Of a stretch of DNA of 64,000 bases, positions 17,267 to 26,085 are shown in pieces. Made by a program: the position numbers and the translations under genes. The stretch is taken from positions 27,024-91,023 of the forward strand of contig UQSG01000007.1 of assembly GCA_900543695.1 (NCBI GenBank). Reading direction: 5' to 3'. The notes beneath the pieces were generated by a model that saw only the letters and a list, made by a program, of their open reading frames with translations, was not told where the DNA came from and did not search any database. Position 1 is the stretch's first letter; every line of letters starts with the position of its first letter. This DNA is from an uncultured Clostridium sp. GTDB lineage: Bacteria; Bacillota; Clostridia; UBA1212; UBA1255.

Positions 17267-19918
17267 TTATTTTTTCTTTGCGAGACTGCGCTGGATCAGC
17301 TTCACAATTTCCACAATAGGAATCACAGCAAACGCAAGTCCCAGTGCGATTACGTATTCTTTTAAGCCTATTGACACAAAGTCAAAAGCATCTGCAAGGA
17401 ACGGAACTTCGATGACAAGCGTCGTCAGAACCAGACTCAGCGCGCCTGCCCCCCAAAGGATGCCGTTTTGCGTTTTCAGCTTAAAGATACTGCCACGCTG
17501 GCTCCGCATGTTAAAGCTATGAAAGATTTCTGCCATGCTCATCGTCAGGAACGCCATCGTGATGCCGTGACCGCTGTCCGCATTAAATAAGCTCCATACG
17601 CCATGCTCGAAATAGTTTCCGATCATGAATGCCAAAACGGTCAGCGCGGAAACGAGAACTCCCTGATAGACGACGTCGATTCCAAGTCCCCCCGCGAAGA
17701 TACCGTCCTTTGGATTTCGCGGCTTGCGTTTCATGAGATCGGCCTCCCCTTTTTCTATTCCGAGGGCCAACGCCGGGAAGCAGTCCGTAATCAGGTTAAT
17801 CCACAGAAGATGAACCGGTTTCAAAATAACGAATCCAAAGATGCTGGAAAAGAATACGCTCAATACCTCGCTCATATTGGAGCCGAGCAGGAACTGGATC
17901 GCCTTTCGGATATTGTCGTAGATCCTTCTTCCCTCGCCTACCGCACCAACAATTGTTGCAAAATTATCGTCTGCAAGCACCATATCGGCAACGTTTTTCG
18001 TAACGTCCGTGCCCGTAATTCCCATGCCGATTCCGATATCCGCATTTTTGATGCTTGGCGCGTCGTTGACGCCGTCGCCCGTCATGGCGGTGATACAACC
18101 GTTTTTCCGCCATGCGTTAACGATACGGACTTTATGTTCAGGCTGAACCCTTGCATACACACCGAACTCTGCAATCCGGCGGTCCAATTCTTCGTCGCTC
18201 ATTTCATTCAGCTCCGCACCCGTGATGGCCTGAGACTCATCCTGGATAATTCCGAGCTCTTTTGCAATCGCAACCGCCGTATCGCGGTGGTCTCCCGTAA
18301 TCATAACGGCGCGGATTCCGGCGCTTTTACATTCCTCGATCGCAGCCTTTACCTCCGGACGAATCGGATCGATCATTCCGGTCAGCCCGATGAAAATCAA
18401 ATCGTTTTCCGCCGTATCGGAGGATGGCTCCTCCGGCAATGTATCATACTCGCGCATCGCGGCGCTCAGGACGCGGAGGGCTCTGTCCGCCATTTCTTTA
18501 TTTGCCGCTAAAATTTTATTTTTGTATTCATCCGTCATCTCCCGGATTTCGCCATTCTCAATATAATGCGTGCAGCGTTTTAAAATCTCATCCGGCGCGC
18601 CTTTTGTATACTGGATAATTTTTCCGTCATGTTCATGAAACGTTGTCATCATTTTGCGCATGCTGTCGAACGGAAGCTCCGAGACGCGCGGATATTCTGC
18701 TTTTAAAGCGTTTTTTGACAGGCCGATGGCGTTTGCATAATTTACGAGGGCACATTCCGTAGGCTCTCCGGTCGCTTCATTCTTTTCAGGATCCAGCTCT
18801 GCATCGCTGCACAGCGCCATTGCCCTGCCCAGAAGCTGCTCGTCGTCCCCAAAATGATCTACTACGGTCATTTTATTCTGTGTAAGCGTTCCCGTTTTAT
18901 CGCTGCATATGATCTGCGCACAGCCCAGCGTTTCAACCGCAGTCAGCTTCCGGATAATGGCATTGCGCTTCGACATCTTCGTGACGCCGATAGAAAGCAC
19001 GATCGTAACAACGGTTGCCAACCCCTCGGGGATGGCCGCTACGGCAAGGCTGACGGCGACCATAAAGGAATCCAGAATCGGTTCAAAATGAAAATCGCCC
19101 GCTTTAATAATGTTAAACGCAAAAATGAACACGCAGATGCCCAAGACGATCCAGGTCAGCGTTTTGCTGAGCTGCGCCAGCTTGATCTGCAGTGGCGTTT
19201 TCCCTTCCTCTGCAAGCGTAAGGGCATTTGCAATTTTTCCCATTTCTGTTTTCATTCCGATCTCCGTGACAACGGCTTTTCCCCGGCCATATACCACGGT
19301 GCTGCCCATGTACATCATATTTTTTCTGTCGCCCAGAGGAATTTCTTTCCCATCTTCCCCGGATTGCAAGGGATCGGAATATTTGTTGACCGGAACGCTC
19401 TCTCCTGTGAGAGCCGCCTCCTCGATTTTCAGACTGGCGGATTCCAAAATTCTGCCGTCTGCCGGCACCGCGTCGCCCGCCTCCAGGATTACGACGTCTC
19501 CGGGAACCAGGTCTTCGCTTTTCACGACGGTAATCCTGCCGTCGCGCAGAACCTTACTTGTCGCCGCAGACATCTTCTGCAGCGCTTCGATTGCAGCCTC
19601 CGCCTTGCTCTCCTGAACGACACCCAAGATTGCGTTGATCAGTACGACGACCAGAATAATTATGACGTCCGCATATCCCTCCCCGCCGTCAATCGTTGCC
19701 GTAACGGCTGAGATTACTGCGGCGGCAATCAGAATCAGGATCATCGGATCTGCCAGCTGCAGCAGAAAGCGCTTAATAATAGAAGTTTTTTTCGCTTCCT
19801 CCAGCTTGTTTTTTCCGCATTCCTCCTGGCGTTTCAGAGCTTCCCCGGAGGTAAGCCCGTCCGCGCCGGCGTTCAGAGTCTGCAGTACTTCTTCCGCTTT
19901 GCTTAAATAATGTTTCAT
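17267..19918 (-). CDS. P-type cation ATPase (calcium type by sequence; manganese export likely from its riboswitch)
   Basis: 883 residues, type II P-ATPase. N-terminal cation-ATPase domain, TGES (171-174) in the actuator domain, IPEGL in M4 (296-300), phosphorylation site DKTGTLTQNKM (Asp340), KGAPDEIL, MITGDH, TGDGVNDAP hinge, and NLITD in M6. The ligand-type residues fit Ca2+ or Mn2+ pumps such as LMCA1, YoaB or pneumococcal MgtA. The upstream leader matches the manganese-sensing yybP-ykoY riboswitch, so Mn2+ (or Mn2+/Ca2+) export from the cytoplasm is the best guess. Start ATG at 19918 has AAAGGA upstream. Single-gene unit. Confidence 0.92.
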   Translation of the reverse strand: MKHYLSKAEEVLQTLNAGADGLTSGEALKRQEECGKNKLEEAKKTSIIKRFLLQLADPMILILIAAAVISAVTATIDGGEGYADVIIILVVVLINAILGVVQESKAEAAIEALQKMSAATSKVLRDGRITVVKSEDLVPGDVVILEAGDAVPADGRILESASLKIEEAALTGESVPVNKYSDPLQSGEDGKEIPLGDRKNMMYMGSTVVYGRGKAVVTEIGMKTEMGKIANALTLAEEGKTPLQIKLAQLSKTLTWIVLGICVFIFAFNIIKAGDFHFEPILDSFMVAVSLAVAAIPEGLATVVTIVLSIGVTKMSKRNAIIRKLTAVETLGCAQIICSDKTGTLTQNKMTVVDHFGDDEQLLGRAMALCSDAELDPEKNEATGEPTECALVNYANAIGLSKNALKAEYPRVSELPFDSMRKMMTTFHEHDGKIIQYTKGAPDEILKRCTHYIENGEIREMTDEYKNKILAANKEMADRALRVLSAAMREYDTLPEEPSSDTAENDLIFIGLTGMIDPIRPEVKAAIEECKSAGIRAVMITGDHRDTAVAIAKELGIIQDESQAITGAELNEMSDEELDRRIAEFGVYARVQPEHKVRIVNAWRKNGCITAMTGDGVNDAPSIKNADIGIGMGITGTDVTKNVADMVLADDNFATIVGAVGEGRRIYDNIRKAIQFLLGSNMSEVLSVFFSSIFGFVILKPVHLLWINLITDCFPALALGIEKGEADLMKRKPRNPKDGIFAGGLGIDVVYQGVLVSALTVLAFMIGNYFEHGVWSLFNADSGHGITMAFLTMSMAEIFHSFNMRSQRGSIFKLKTQNGILWGAGALSLVLTTLVIEVPFLADAFDFVSIGLKEYVIALGLAFAVIPIVEIVKLIQRSLAKKK

Positions 19919-19946
19919 TACATAAATTCCTTTCCATATGGATTAA

Positions 19947-20089
19947 TAAAAAAACTCATGTATATATGTTTGAATATATACATGAGTCTGGTTATTTCAT
20001 CCAAGCCAAGCCCTTCCTCTGCCGCTCCGGGGGCTGTGTGTTGAACTTGAACCATGCGTAATGCATGCCAACTACTCCCTCATGGGTCT
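19947..20089 (-). ncRNA. yybP-ykoY (manganese) riboswitch with terminator
   Basis: Minus strand. The predicted aptamer starts with GGGAGTAG (20072-20079), a hallmark of this class. Its P1 stem pairs CATGAG (20079-20084) with CTCATG (19981-19986). The same 3' strand is the first arm of a 14-base terminator hairpin (19954-19967 with 19974-19987) followed by six T, so P1 and terminator exclude each other. This predicts that bound Mn2+ stabilises P1 and lets transcription reach the ATPase. Class assignment is by recognised motif, fold and gene context; no covariance search was run. Confidence 0.85.
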
Positions 20090-20094
20090 TTTAC

Positions 20095-20122
20095 AGTATA
20101 AACGATTCCTGTATTTTGTCAA
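20095..20122 (-). promoter_or_regulatory. Promoter of the riboswitch-ATPase unit
   Basis: Minus strand TTGACA (20117-20122), 16-base spacer, TATACT (20095-20100). The predicted transcription start falls just before the aptamer and just after the tyrS stop codon. Confidence 0.8.
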
Positions 20123-20142
20123 TTCCTTTTTGTTTTATGCGA

Positions 20143-21366
20143 TTATTTTATAAAACGGTGGAATACCTTCTTCCCCTTCCGCAGAATCAATCCGGAAGCA
20201 AGGTCCTCCGCAGTGACTTTCCGATCGATGGAATCGACTTTTTCCTCATTTACAAGGACACCGCCCTGCTGGATCAGCCTCCGTCCCTCGCCCTTTGATG
20301 GAATCAGCTTTGCGAGAAGCATCAGGTCGATGACGGAAACGGCTCCGTCCGTCAGCGCCGAAGCGGGCACACTTGTCGTCGCCATGTTTTCGGAAGCGCC
20401 CGCACCACCAAATAAAGACTCCGAAACCTCTTTGGCCTGATCGGCTTCTTTCTGGCCATGCACAATCTTAGTCACTTCGTAGGCAAGCCGGACTTTTGCC
20501 TCGTTAATCCGTCCGTCCTTCCACTGCTCCATTTCCCGGATTTCCTCGATCGGCACAAAGGTCAGCAGCTTCAGGCACTTGATGACGTCGGCATCCGCTA
20601 CGTTTCTGAGATACTGATACAGCTCGTACGGCGGCGTTTTATCTTTGTCCAGCCAGACGGCGCCTTTAACAGTCTTTCCCATTTTGACACCGTCACTCGT
20701 TGTCAAAAGGGAAAACGTCACGCCGTATACTTCTTTGCCTTCTTTTCTTCTGACAAGCTCTACCCCGCCGATAATATTGGACCACTGGTCGTCTCCGCCA
20801 AACTCCAGCATGCACCCGTAATCCTTATAAAGCCGGTAAAAATCATAGCTCTGCATCAGCATATAGTTGAATTCGATGAAATTCAGGCCGCGCTCCAAAC
20901 GCTGTTTGAAGCATTCTGCCGACAGCATCCTGTTGACGGAAAAATGCACGCCGATTTCCCGCAAAAAGTCGATATAATTGAGATTCAAAAGCCAATCCGC
21001 GTTGTTTACCAGCATGGCCTTTCCGCCGGTAAAATCAATAAAGCGGGAAAGCTGCGCCTGAAGGCCGGCGACGTTCTTGGCCAGGGCTTCTTCCGTGAGC
21101 ATTTTACGCATATCCGTTTTGCCGGAGGGATCTCCTATCTTTCCGGTGGCTCCCCCTACGAGTGCAATCGGCGTATGTCCGGCGCGCTGCATGTGCGCCA
21201 TTACCATAATCTGCACGAAATGACCGATATGCAGGCTGTCGGCCGTCGGATCGAACCCTACATAGAAAGGGACCTGCTCGTGATCGAGGATTTCCTTCAC
21301 TTTCTCTTCATTCGTACACTGCGCAATGATCCCGCGTTCCACCAGCGTTTCGTAAATGTTCGACAT
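20143..21366 (-). CDS. tyrS: Tyrosyl-tRNA synthetase
   Basis: 407 residues. Class I synthetase that charges tRNA-Tyr: Rossmann domain with LHIGHF (HIGH motif), GGDDQWSNI for tyrosine recognition and the KMGKT loop (KMSKS type), then an S4-like RNA-binding domain over the last 65 residues. The start is ATG 21366, preceded by CAGGAGGAAG. The frame continues upstream but would include the leader hairpin and promoter. No T-box is visible in the short leader, which is unusual enough among Clostridia to note. Confidence 0.95.
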   Translation of the reverse strand: MSNIYETLVERGIIAQCTNEEKVKEILDHEQVPFYVGFDPTADSLHIGHFVQIMVMAHMQRAGHTPIALVGGATGKIGDPSGKTDMRKMLTEEALAKNVAGLQAQLSRFIDFTGGKAMLVNNADWLLNLNYIDFLREIGVHFSVNRMLSAECFKQRLERGLNFIEFNYMLMQSYDFYRLYKDYGCMLEFGGDDQWSNIIGGVELVRRKEGKEVYGVTFSLLTTSDGVKMGKTVKGAVWLDKDKTPPYELYQYLRNVADADVIKCLKLLTFVPIEEIREMEQWKDGRINEAKVRLAYEVTKIVHGQKEADQAKEVSESLFGGAGASENMATTSVPASALTDGAVSVIDLMLLAKLIPSKGEGRRLIQQGGVLVNEEKVDSIDRKVTAEDLASGLILRKGKKVFHRFIK

Positions 21367-21406
21367 CGTTCTTCCTCCTGTAATATGGTCGTCTTCCGGA
21401 ACGGAA

Positions 21407-21437
21407 AACGCGCTGTCTGCCGCTGTAACAGCGCGTT
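21407..21437 (-). other. Leader hairpin upstream of tyrS
   Basis: Perfect 10-base stem AACGCGCTGT (21407-21416) with 21428-21437, 11-base loop. It sits at the predicted 5' end of the tyrS mRNA, about 40 bases before the ATG. It may stabilise the transcript or end the upstream one; there is no clear T-run. Confidence 0.55.
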
Positions 21438-21439
21438 TC

Positions 21440-21468
21440 AGTATATCACGCTTCCCCTGAAAATACAA
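21440..21468 (-). promoter_or_regulatory. Possible promoter of tyrS
   Basis: Minus strand TTGTAT (21463-21468), 17-base spacer, TATACT (21440-21445), directly after the stop of the upstream lipoprotein gene. The -35 box is a weak match. Confidence 0.45.
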
Positions 21469-21470
21469 TC

Positions 21471-22400
21471 TCACGTACCCGTGATTTTTTCTCCGTTCAC
21501 GCTTACCTCCGCCTCGTCTGCGATGCTCTGCTCCGCGCAGATGAGGCCCTTGTCTTCCGTCTGGATTTCCAGCGATCCGCTTGAAACGCGGATCGCGCCG
21601 TTCGTTTTGATTCCGTTATTGGCTGTATCGATCCGAATCGTACCGCCGCTGACCGTCACATCCGTAATAGCGGAAATTCCTTCGTCCTGCGCGGTAATCG
21701 TAAGAGTGCCTCCTTGAATCTCCACATACCCCAGTGAAGCAGCGGAATCGTTCGTAGCCTTCAGACCATCTACGCCCGCATCAACGGTGATCGTGCCGTT
21801 CTCCACGCAGAGAAAGTCCTTTCCTTTAATAGCATGATTTACAGCAGTGACAAAAAGATTCCCGCTCTCGATCACAAGCGAATCCTTGCTGGTAATCCCG
21901 TCTCTGTAATTCGCCGTCACCGTAAGCGTACCTTCTCCTCTGATCGTCAGATCCGATTTAGAGAAAAGCGCCGCATCCGGTTCCGTTTCCGGCGGAACGA
22001 GCTCATAGGCCGTTCCGTCCGACAGCTCGTTGGAGGAACCGTCCGCCAGCGTAACATAAATGTGGTCTGCGTTTTTAATTTGGATCGGCGAGGAGGTCTC
22101 ACAGTGGATGCTTGCATTATTGAGAATCAAATCCACCGTGCCGGCCGTATCCACGATAATCTGCCCGTTTTCCAGCGTTCCCGTTACTTCGTACGTTCCG
22201 GATGCCGTGACGGTCGCGGTAGTTCCGTTTACCGTCACCCCGCTTTCCGCCGATATGGAGGATCCGTCCAGACGAATCGCCGAGGCAGGCGATTCTCCCC
22301 CCGGCACGGCGGTCTTCTCTGTCTGCGGAGCTTCCTCCGACTGACAGCTAGCAAAAAAGACGCAGAGGGATAAAATAAGGACAACAGAAAATTTTTTCAT
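21471..22400 (-). CDS. Cthe_2159-like (carbohydrate-binding DUF4353) lipoprotein
   Basis: 309 residues. A lipoprotein signal (MKKFSVV, hydrophobic core, FASC with Cys19) precedes a repetitive beta-rich body of successive short strands with Gly/Ala/Thr/Asp turns. Segments such as SDLTIRGEGTLTVTANYRDG, DFLCVENGTITVDAG and DVTVSGGTIRIDTA look like rungs of a right-handed beta-helix. This is the pattern of the Cthe_2159 family, whose founder binds acidic polysaccharides. ATG 22400 is chosen because AAAGGAG is eight bases before it and the signal peptide starts there. It follows rarA by 25 bases. Confidence 0.78.
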   Translation of the reverse strand: MKKFSVVLILSLCVFFASCQSEEAPQTEKTAVPGGESPASAIRLDGSSISAESGVTVNGTTATVTASGTYEVTGTLENGQIIVDTAGTVDLILNNASIHCETSSPIQIKNADHIYVTLADGSSNELSDGTAYELVPPETEPDAALFSKSDLTIRGEGTLTVTANYRDGITSKDSLVIESGNLFVTAVNHAIKGKDFLCVENGTITVDAGVDGLKATNDSAASLGYVEIQGGTLTITAQDEGISAITDVTVSGGTIRIDTANNGIKTNGAIRVSSGSLEIQTEDKGLICAEQSIADEAEVSVNGEKITGT

Positions 22401-22425
22401 GGCGCTACTCCTTTCCTGAAACAGT

Positions 22426-23727
22426 TCATTCCTTTTCATTTTTATTTTCCTGCTGTTTCTTCCATTCCATATAATCGAGGATTTTTTTCTCGTATCCATT
22501 TCCGTACGGTTTATAATATGTTGTTCCGATCATCTCATCCGGCAGGAACTGTTGCTTGACGACGTTTCCGGGATATTCATGAGCGTATTTGTATCCTTTT
22601 CCGTAGCCGAGCGCACCCATTCCCTGCGTAACGGCATTTCTCAAATGGAACGGGACTTCGCCCGTATTTTTGGTTCGGACGTCCTCCGCCGCCGCGTTGA
22701 TGGCCAAATACGCCGCGTTCGATTTCGGACTCGTCGCTACGGTAATTGCCGCCTGAGAAAGTAAAATCCGCGCCTCCGGCATACCGATCATACGTACGGC
22801 AGAAGCCGCGGCCTGCGCTACGAGCAAGGCAGTCGGATTTGCAGTGCCCACATCTTCTGATGCGCAGATGACAATTCTGCGCGCCAAAAAGTTGATGTCC
22901 TCGCCGCCCTCAAGTGCGCGGGCAAGATAAAACACGGCGGCGTCCGGGTCGCTTCCCCGCATCGATTTGATGAAGGCGCTGATATTGTCGTAATGCGACT
23001 CCCCCGTTTTATCGAAGCGAATCGCTTTTTTCTGTACACATTCGGAAATCGTATCCAAAGTGATCTCCAGCCGATCCGTATCCGCGCTCCCGGAGGTAAG
23101 CACGGCCAGCTCCAGCGCATTCAGTGCGATGCGGGCGTCGCCTCCCGAGGCCTCTGCAAGAAAAGCAAGCGCTTCCTCGGTAATTTTAAGATCGAGTTCC
23201 CCATAGCCCCGTTCCGGATCCTGCATTGCGCGTAATATGATATTTTTTATGTTTTGTGTATTCAGAGGGTATAGCTGGAAAACGGTGGAGCGCGAAATAA
23301 TGGCCTGATTCACTTCGAAGAAGGGATTTTCCGTCGTTGCGCCAATCAGGATCAGCGTTCCGTCCTCGACATACGGCAGCAATGCGTCCTGCTGCGCTTT
23401 ATTAAAACGATGAATTTCGTCGATAAATAAAAGCGTCCTTCCGGACGGATTAAGAAACAGGTTCTGCGTATCCGACACGATTTTTTTGAGCTCCGCGGTT
23501 CCGGAAGAAACGGCGTTGATTTTGACGAAAGGAACCTTCGTAACATTGGCAATAATTCTTGCCAGAGACGTCTTCCCCGTTCCCGGGGGACCGAAAAAAA
23601 TGACAGAGGAAAGTCTGTCCGCTTTAATCATACGATAAAGCAATTTTCCCTCTGCCAAAATATGTTCCTGTCCTTCATACTCTTCCAGACATCTCGGGCT
23701 CATTCTGTAAGCCAGCGGCTCTTTCAT
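22426..23727 (-). CDS. rarA: Replication-associated recombination protein A (AAA+ ATPase)
   Basis: 433 residues. Clamp-loader-like AAA+ ATPase (MgsA/RarA) acting at stalled replication forks. Walker A GPPGTGKTSLARI near residue 50, Walker B LLFIDEIHRF, sensor 1 IGATTENPFFEVN, then the family-specific C-terminal oligomerisation region with YKYAHEYPGNVVKQQFLPDE. Lies five bases after the glyA stop with only a weak ribosome binding site, so it is likely coupled to glyA. Confidence 0.93.
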   Translation of the reverse strand: MKEPLAYRMSPRCLEEYEGQEHILAEGKLLYRMIKADRLSSVIFFGPPGTGKTSLARIIANVTKVPFVKINAVSSGTAELKKIVSDTQNLFLNPSGRTLLFIDEIHRFNKAQQDALLPYVEDGTLILIGATTENPFFEVNQAIISRSTVFQLYPLNTQNIKNIILRAMQDPERGYGELDLKITEEALAFLAEASGGDARIALNALELAVLTSGSADTDRLEITLDTISECVQKKAIRFDKTGESHYDNISAFIKSMRGSDPDAAVFYLARALEGGEDINFLARRIVICASEDVGTANPTALLVAQAAASAVRMIGMPEARILLSQAAITVATSPKSNAAYLAINAAAEDVRTKNTGEVPFHLRNAVTQGMGALGYGKGYKYAHEYPGNVVKQQFLPDEMIGTTYYKPYGNGYEKKILDYMEWKKQQENKNEKE

Positions 23728-23732
23728 CGTTC

Positions 23733-24971
23733 TTACTCGTAAAGAGGAAAGCGTTTTACCAGGTCCGCAACGCCGGCGGTTACTTTCGCACGGCTTTGCT
23801 CGAAGTCCTTTAAGGTGAGCGAAATCAGCTCCGCGATTTCGTCCATTGCGGCTTCATCCATGCCTCTTGCGGTTACGGCCGCCGTTCCGAGCCGGATGCC
23901 GCTTGTGATAAACGGGCTTTGCGGATCATACGGAATTCCATTTTTATTGCAAGTGATATTAACCTCATCCAGATTATGCTGCGCTTCTTTTCCGGTAATC
24001 TGCAGGTTTCTCAGATCGACAAGCATCAGATGGTTGTCGGTCCCGCCGCTGACGAGATTGATGCCGCGTTTCATCAGACCGTTTGCAAGCGCCGCAGCGT
24101 TCAGCACAATCTGCTTCTGATAGCTTTTAAATTCATCGGAAAGCGCTTCGCGGAAGCTGACGGCCTTGGCCGCAATCACATGCATCAGCGGGCCTCCCTG
24201 GATTCCCGGGAACACGGCTTTATCTATTTGCTTTGCATACTCCGCGGAGCAGAGAATCATTCCGCCGCGCGGACCGCGCAGCGTCTTATGCGTCGTTGTC
24301 GTCGTAAAATGTGCATAGGGCACCGGGCTGGGATGAAGTCCTGCCGCGACAAGTCCTGCGATATGCGCCATGTCAACCATAAGATACGCGCCGACCTCAT
24401 CTGCGATCTCCCGGAATTTTTTAAAATCAATGATTCTGGGATATGCGCTTGCGCCGGCGATGATCATCTTCGGCTGATGCTCCTTCGCCAGTCTCCGAAC
24501 TTCCTCATAATCGATCAGCATGTCCTTTTCACTGACGTTGTACGGTATGACCTGAAACCATTTTCCCGACATGTTGACGGGACTGCCATGCGTCAGATGG
24601 CCGCCATCCGCAAGACTCATCCCCAGAATCTTGTCTCCCGGCTTCAGCATTGCAAAAAACACGGCCATATTCGCCTGTGCGCCGGAGTGCGGCTGCACGT
24701 TCGCATGCTCGGCGCCAAACAGCTTTTTGGCGCGCTCAATGGCAAGATTTTCTACAATATCAACGTATTCGCAACCGCCGTAATAACGTTTTCCCGGATA
24801 TCCTTCTGCGTATTTGTTTGTCAGCGGGCTGCCCATCGCCTGCATGACCGCTTCACTGACAAAATTTTCCGAAGCGATCAATTCGATCTTGTTTCTCTGC
24901 CTGGCAAGCTCCTGTTCGATCGCGTCGGCGATTTCCGGGTCCGTTTTTCTTACGATATCGGTTTTATACAT
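23733..24971 (-). CDS. glyA: Serine hydroxymethyltransferase
   Basis: 412 residues. PLP enzyme that converts serine and tetrahydrofolate to glycine and methylene-tetrahydrofolate, the main one-carbon source. The PLP lysine lies in TTTTHKTLRGPRGG. HSGAQAN, DMAHIAGLVAAG and the N-terminal KIELIASENF are also present. CTGGAGG precedes the ATG by seven bases. Transcribed from 25009-25037, divergent from and overlapping the recombinase promoter. First gene of glyA-rarA and perhaps the lipoprotein. Confidence 0.96.
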   Translation of the reverse strand: MYKTDIVRKTDPEIADAIEQELARQRNKIELIASENFVSEAVMQAMGSPLTNKYAEGYPGKRYYGGCEYVDIVENLAIERAKKLFGAEHANVQPHSGAQANMAVFFAMLKPGDKILGMSLADGGHLTHGSPVNMSGKWFQVIPYNVSEKDMLIDYEEVRRLAKEHQPKMIIAGASAYPRIIDFKKFREIADEVGAYLMVDMAHIAGLVAAGLHPSPVPYAHFTTTTTHKTLRGPRGGMILCSAEYAKQIDKAVFPGIQGGPLMHVIAAKAVSFREALSDEFKSYQKQIVLNAAALANGLMKRGINLVSGGTDNHLMLVDLRNLQITGKEAQHNLDEVNITCNKNGIPYDPQSPFITSGIRLGTAAVTARGMDEAAMDEIAELISLTLKDFEQSRAKVTAGVADLVKRFPLYE

Positions 24972-25008
24972 TGCAATAATCCTCCAGAATAAATTTTTAT
25001 CACGCCTG

Positions 25009-25037
25009 ATTATATAATAGTTTCATTGATTTTACAA
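25009..25037 (-). promoter_or_regulatory. glyA promoter
   Basis: Minus strand TTGTAA (25032-25037), 17-base spacer, TATAAT (25009-25014). Its -35 box directly abuts the -35 box of the divergent recombinase promoter. Confidence 0.7.
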
Positions 25038-25054
25038 GAACGGAATGATATAAT
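25026..25054 (+). promoter_or_regulatory. Promoter of the tyrosine recombinase gene
   Basis: TTGATT (25026-25031), 17-base spacer, TATAAT (25049-25054). Predicted transcription start near 25061. This rules out the in-frame TTG at 25026 as start codon. Confidence 0.7.
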
Positions 25055-25088
25055 TAGACAAAATTTTACGCTGCTGGAGGAGATTGGC

Positions 25089-26084
25089 TTGGCGGCTTTT
25101 GATGCAGGAATTCTTCCCTATTATTGCGAAGATTTTTTGGTTTATCTGGAGTCAATCCTTGGGAAATCAAAAAATACGGTCAACGAATATTATTATGATC
25201 TGCTCTTATTTTTCCGTTATATGAAAGTCAGGAACGGAACGGCTCCGCAGGGCGCGGCATTCTCTGAGATTCCCATTGCTGATTTTTCAGCAGAGGATCT
25301 GTCAAAAATCCGTCTTTCCGATCTTTATTCTTTTTTAAATTATATGAATAACGAAAGGAAGGATCAGCCCGCGACGAGGGCGCGTAAGGTCGCATGTCTT
25401 CGCTCTTTTTTCAAATATGCATGGAGCAAGGCGCATCTCATTCCGGAAAACCCGGCCGCCGAGCTGGAATCCCCGAAGCTTACGAAAAAGCTCCCGAAAT
25501 ATCTGGAGCTGGAAGAAAGCATTGCGCTTTTGGATGCGGTCGATGGCGATCAAAAGGAGCGCGATTACTGTATGATTACACTGTTCTTAAATTGCGGGAT
25601 GCGTCTTTCCGAGCTGGTCGGCATCAACGTCAGCGATATTCGGGAAGATACCGTAACCGTTCTTGGGAAAGGCGCCAAGGAGCGAACCATTTACCTGAAC
25701 GAAGCGTGCCGGGACGCGATCGAACGGTATCTGGCCGTACGGCCGGAATACGAAGAGCCCAGCGGTACAAAGCCGCTTTTCCTGAGCAAGCGCAAGAAAA
25801 GGATCAGCCCAAAAACCGTTCAATATACGGTCAAGAAATATATTCGCGCCGCCGCGCTCGATCCTGCGAAGTATTCCACACACAAGCTGCGGCATACCGC
25901 CGCAACGCTCATGTATACAATGGGAGACGTAGACATTCGTTCGCTTCAGGAAATCCTCGGACACGAAAGCGTCGCAACGACGGAAATCTACACGCACATT
26001 AACAGCACCCGTCTGAAAGACGCCGTCAGCAAAAATCCTCTCGCGAATTATAAAAAAGAAGACGGAGAAGAAAAAGAACCGTAA
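25089..26084 (+). CDS. Tyrosine recombinase, XerC/XerD type
   Basis: 331 residues. N-terminal SAM-like core-binding domain (with YLESILGKSKNTVNEYYYDL) and a C-terminal catalytic domain with NCGMRLSEL (Arg), HKLRHTAATL (His, Arg), LGHESVATTEIYTHI (His and nucleophile Tyr). Xer proteins resolve chromosome dimers at dif. The start is TTG 25089, six bases after GGAGGAGA (25076-25083). An upstream in-frame TTG lies in the promoter. No phage or transposon genes are near, so a housekeeping Xer is more likely than an integrase. Ends one base from the convergent LCP-like gene. Confidence 0.88.
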   Translation: MAAFDAGILPYYCEDFLVYLESILGKSKNTVNEYYYDLLLFFRYMKVRNGTAPQGAAFSEIPIADFSAEDLSKIRLSDLYSFLNYMNNERKDQPATRARKVACLRSFFKYAWSKAHLIPENPAAELESPKLTKKLPKYLELEESIALLDAVDGDQKERDYCMITLFLNCGMRLSELVGINVSDIREDTVTVLGKGAKERTIYLNEACRDAIERYLAVRPEYEEPSGTKPLFLSKRKKRISPKTVQYTVKKYIRAAALDPAKYSTHKLRHTAATLMYTMGDVDIRSLQEILGHESVATTEIYTHINSTRLKDAVSKNPLANYKKEDGEEKEP

Positions 26085-26085
26085 T

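Noticed and set aside
18854..19711. 285-codon plus-strand frame opposite the P-type ATPase
   Set aside because: Antisense shadow; composition follows the codon bias of the real gene on the other strand.
21367..21470. T-box before tyrS
   Set aside because: Only about 100 bases, one simple hairpin and no T-box motif or specifier loop.
20458..21717. Long plus-strand reading frame opposite tyrS
   Set aside because: Shadow of tyrS and the lipoprotein; no ribosome binding site and low-complexity His/Arg/Phe-rich product.
25026..25088. Recombinase start at TTG 25026
   Set aside because: That TTG is the -35 box of a well-spaced promoter; TTG 25089 has a proper ribosome binding site.
25089..26084. 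Phage or transposon integrase
   Set aside because: No phage, transposase, attachment-site or cargo genes nearby; housekeeping neighbours on both sides and ordinary composition.
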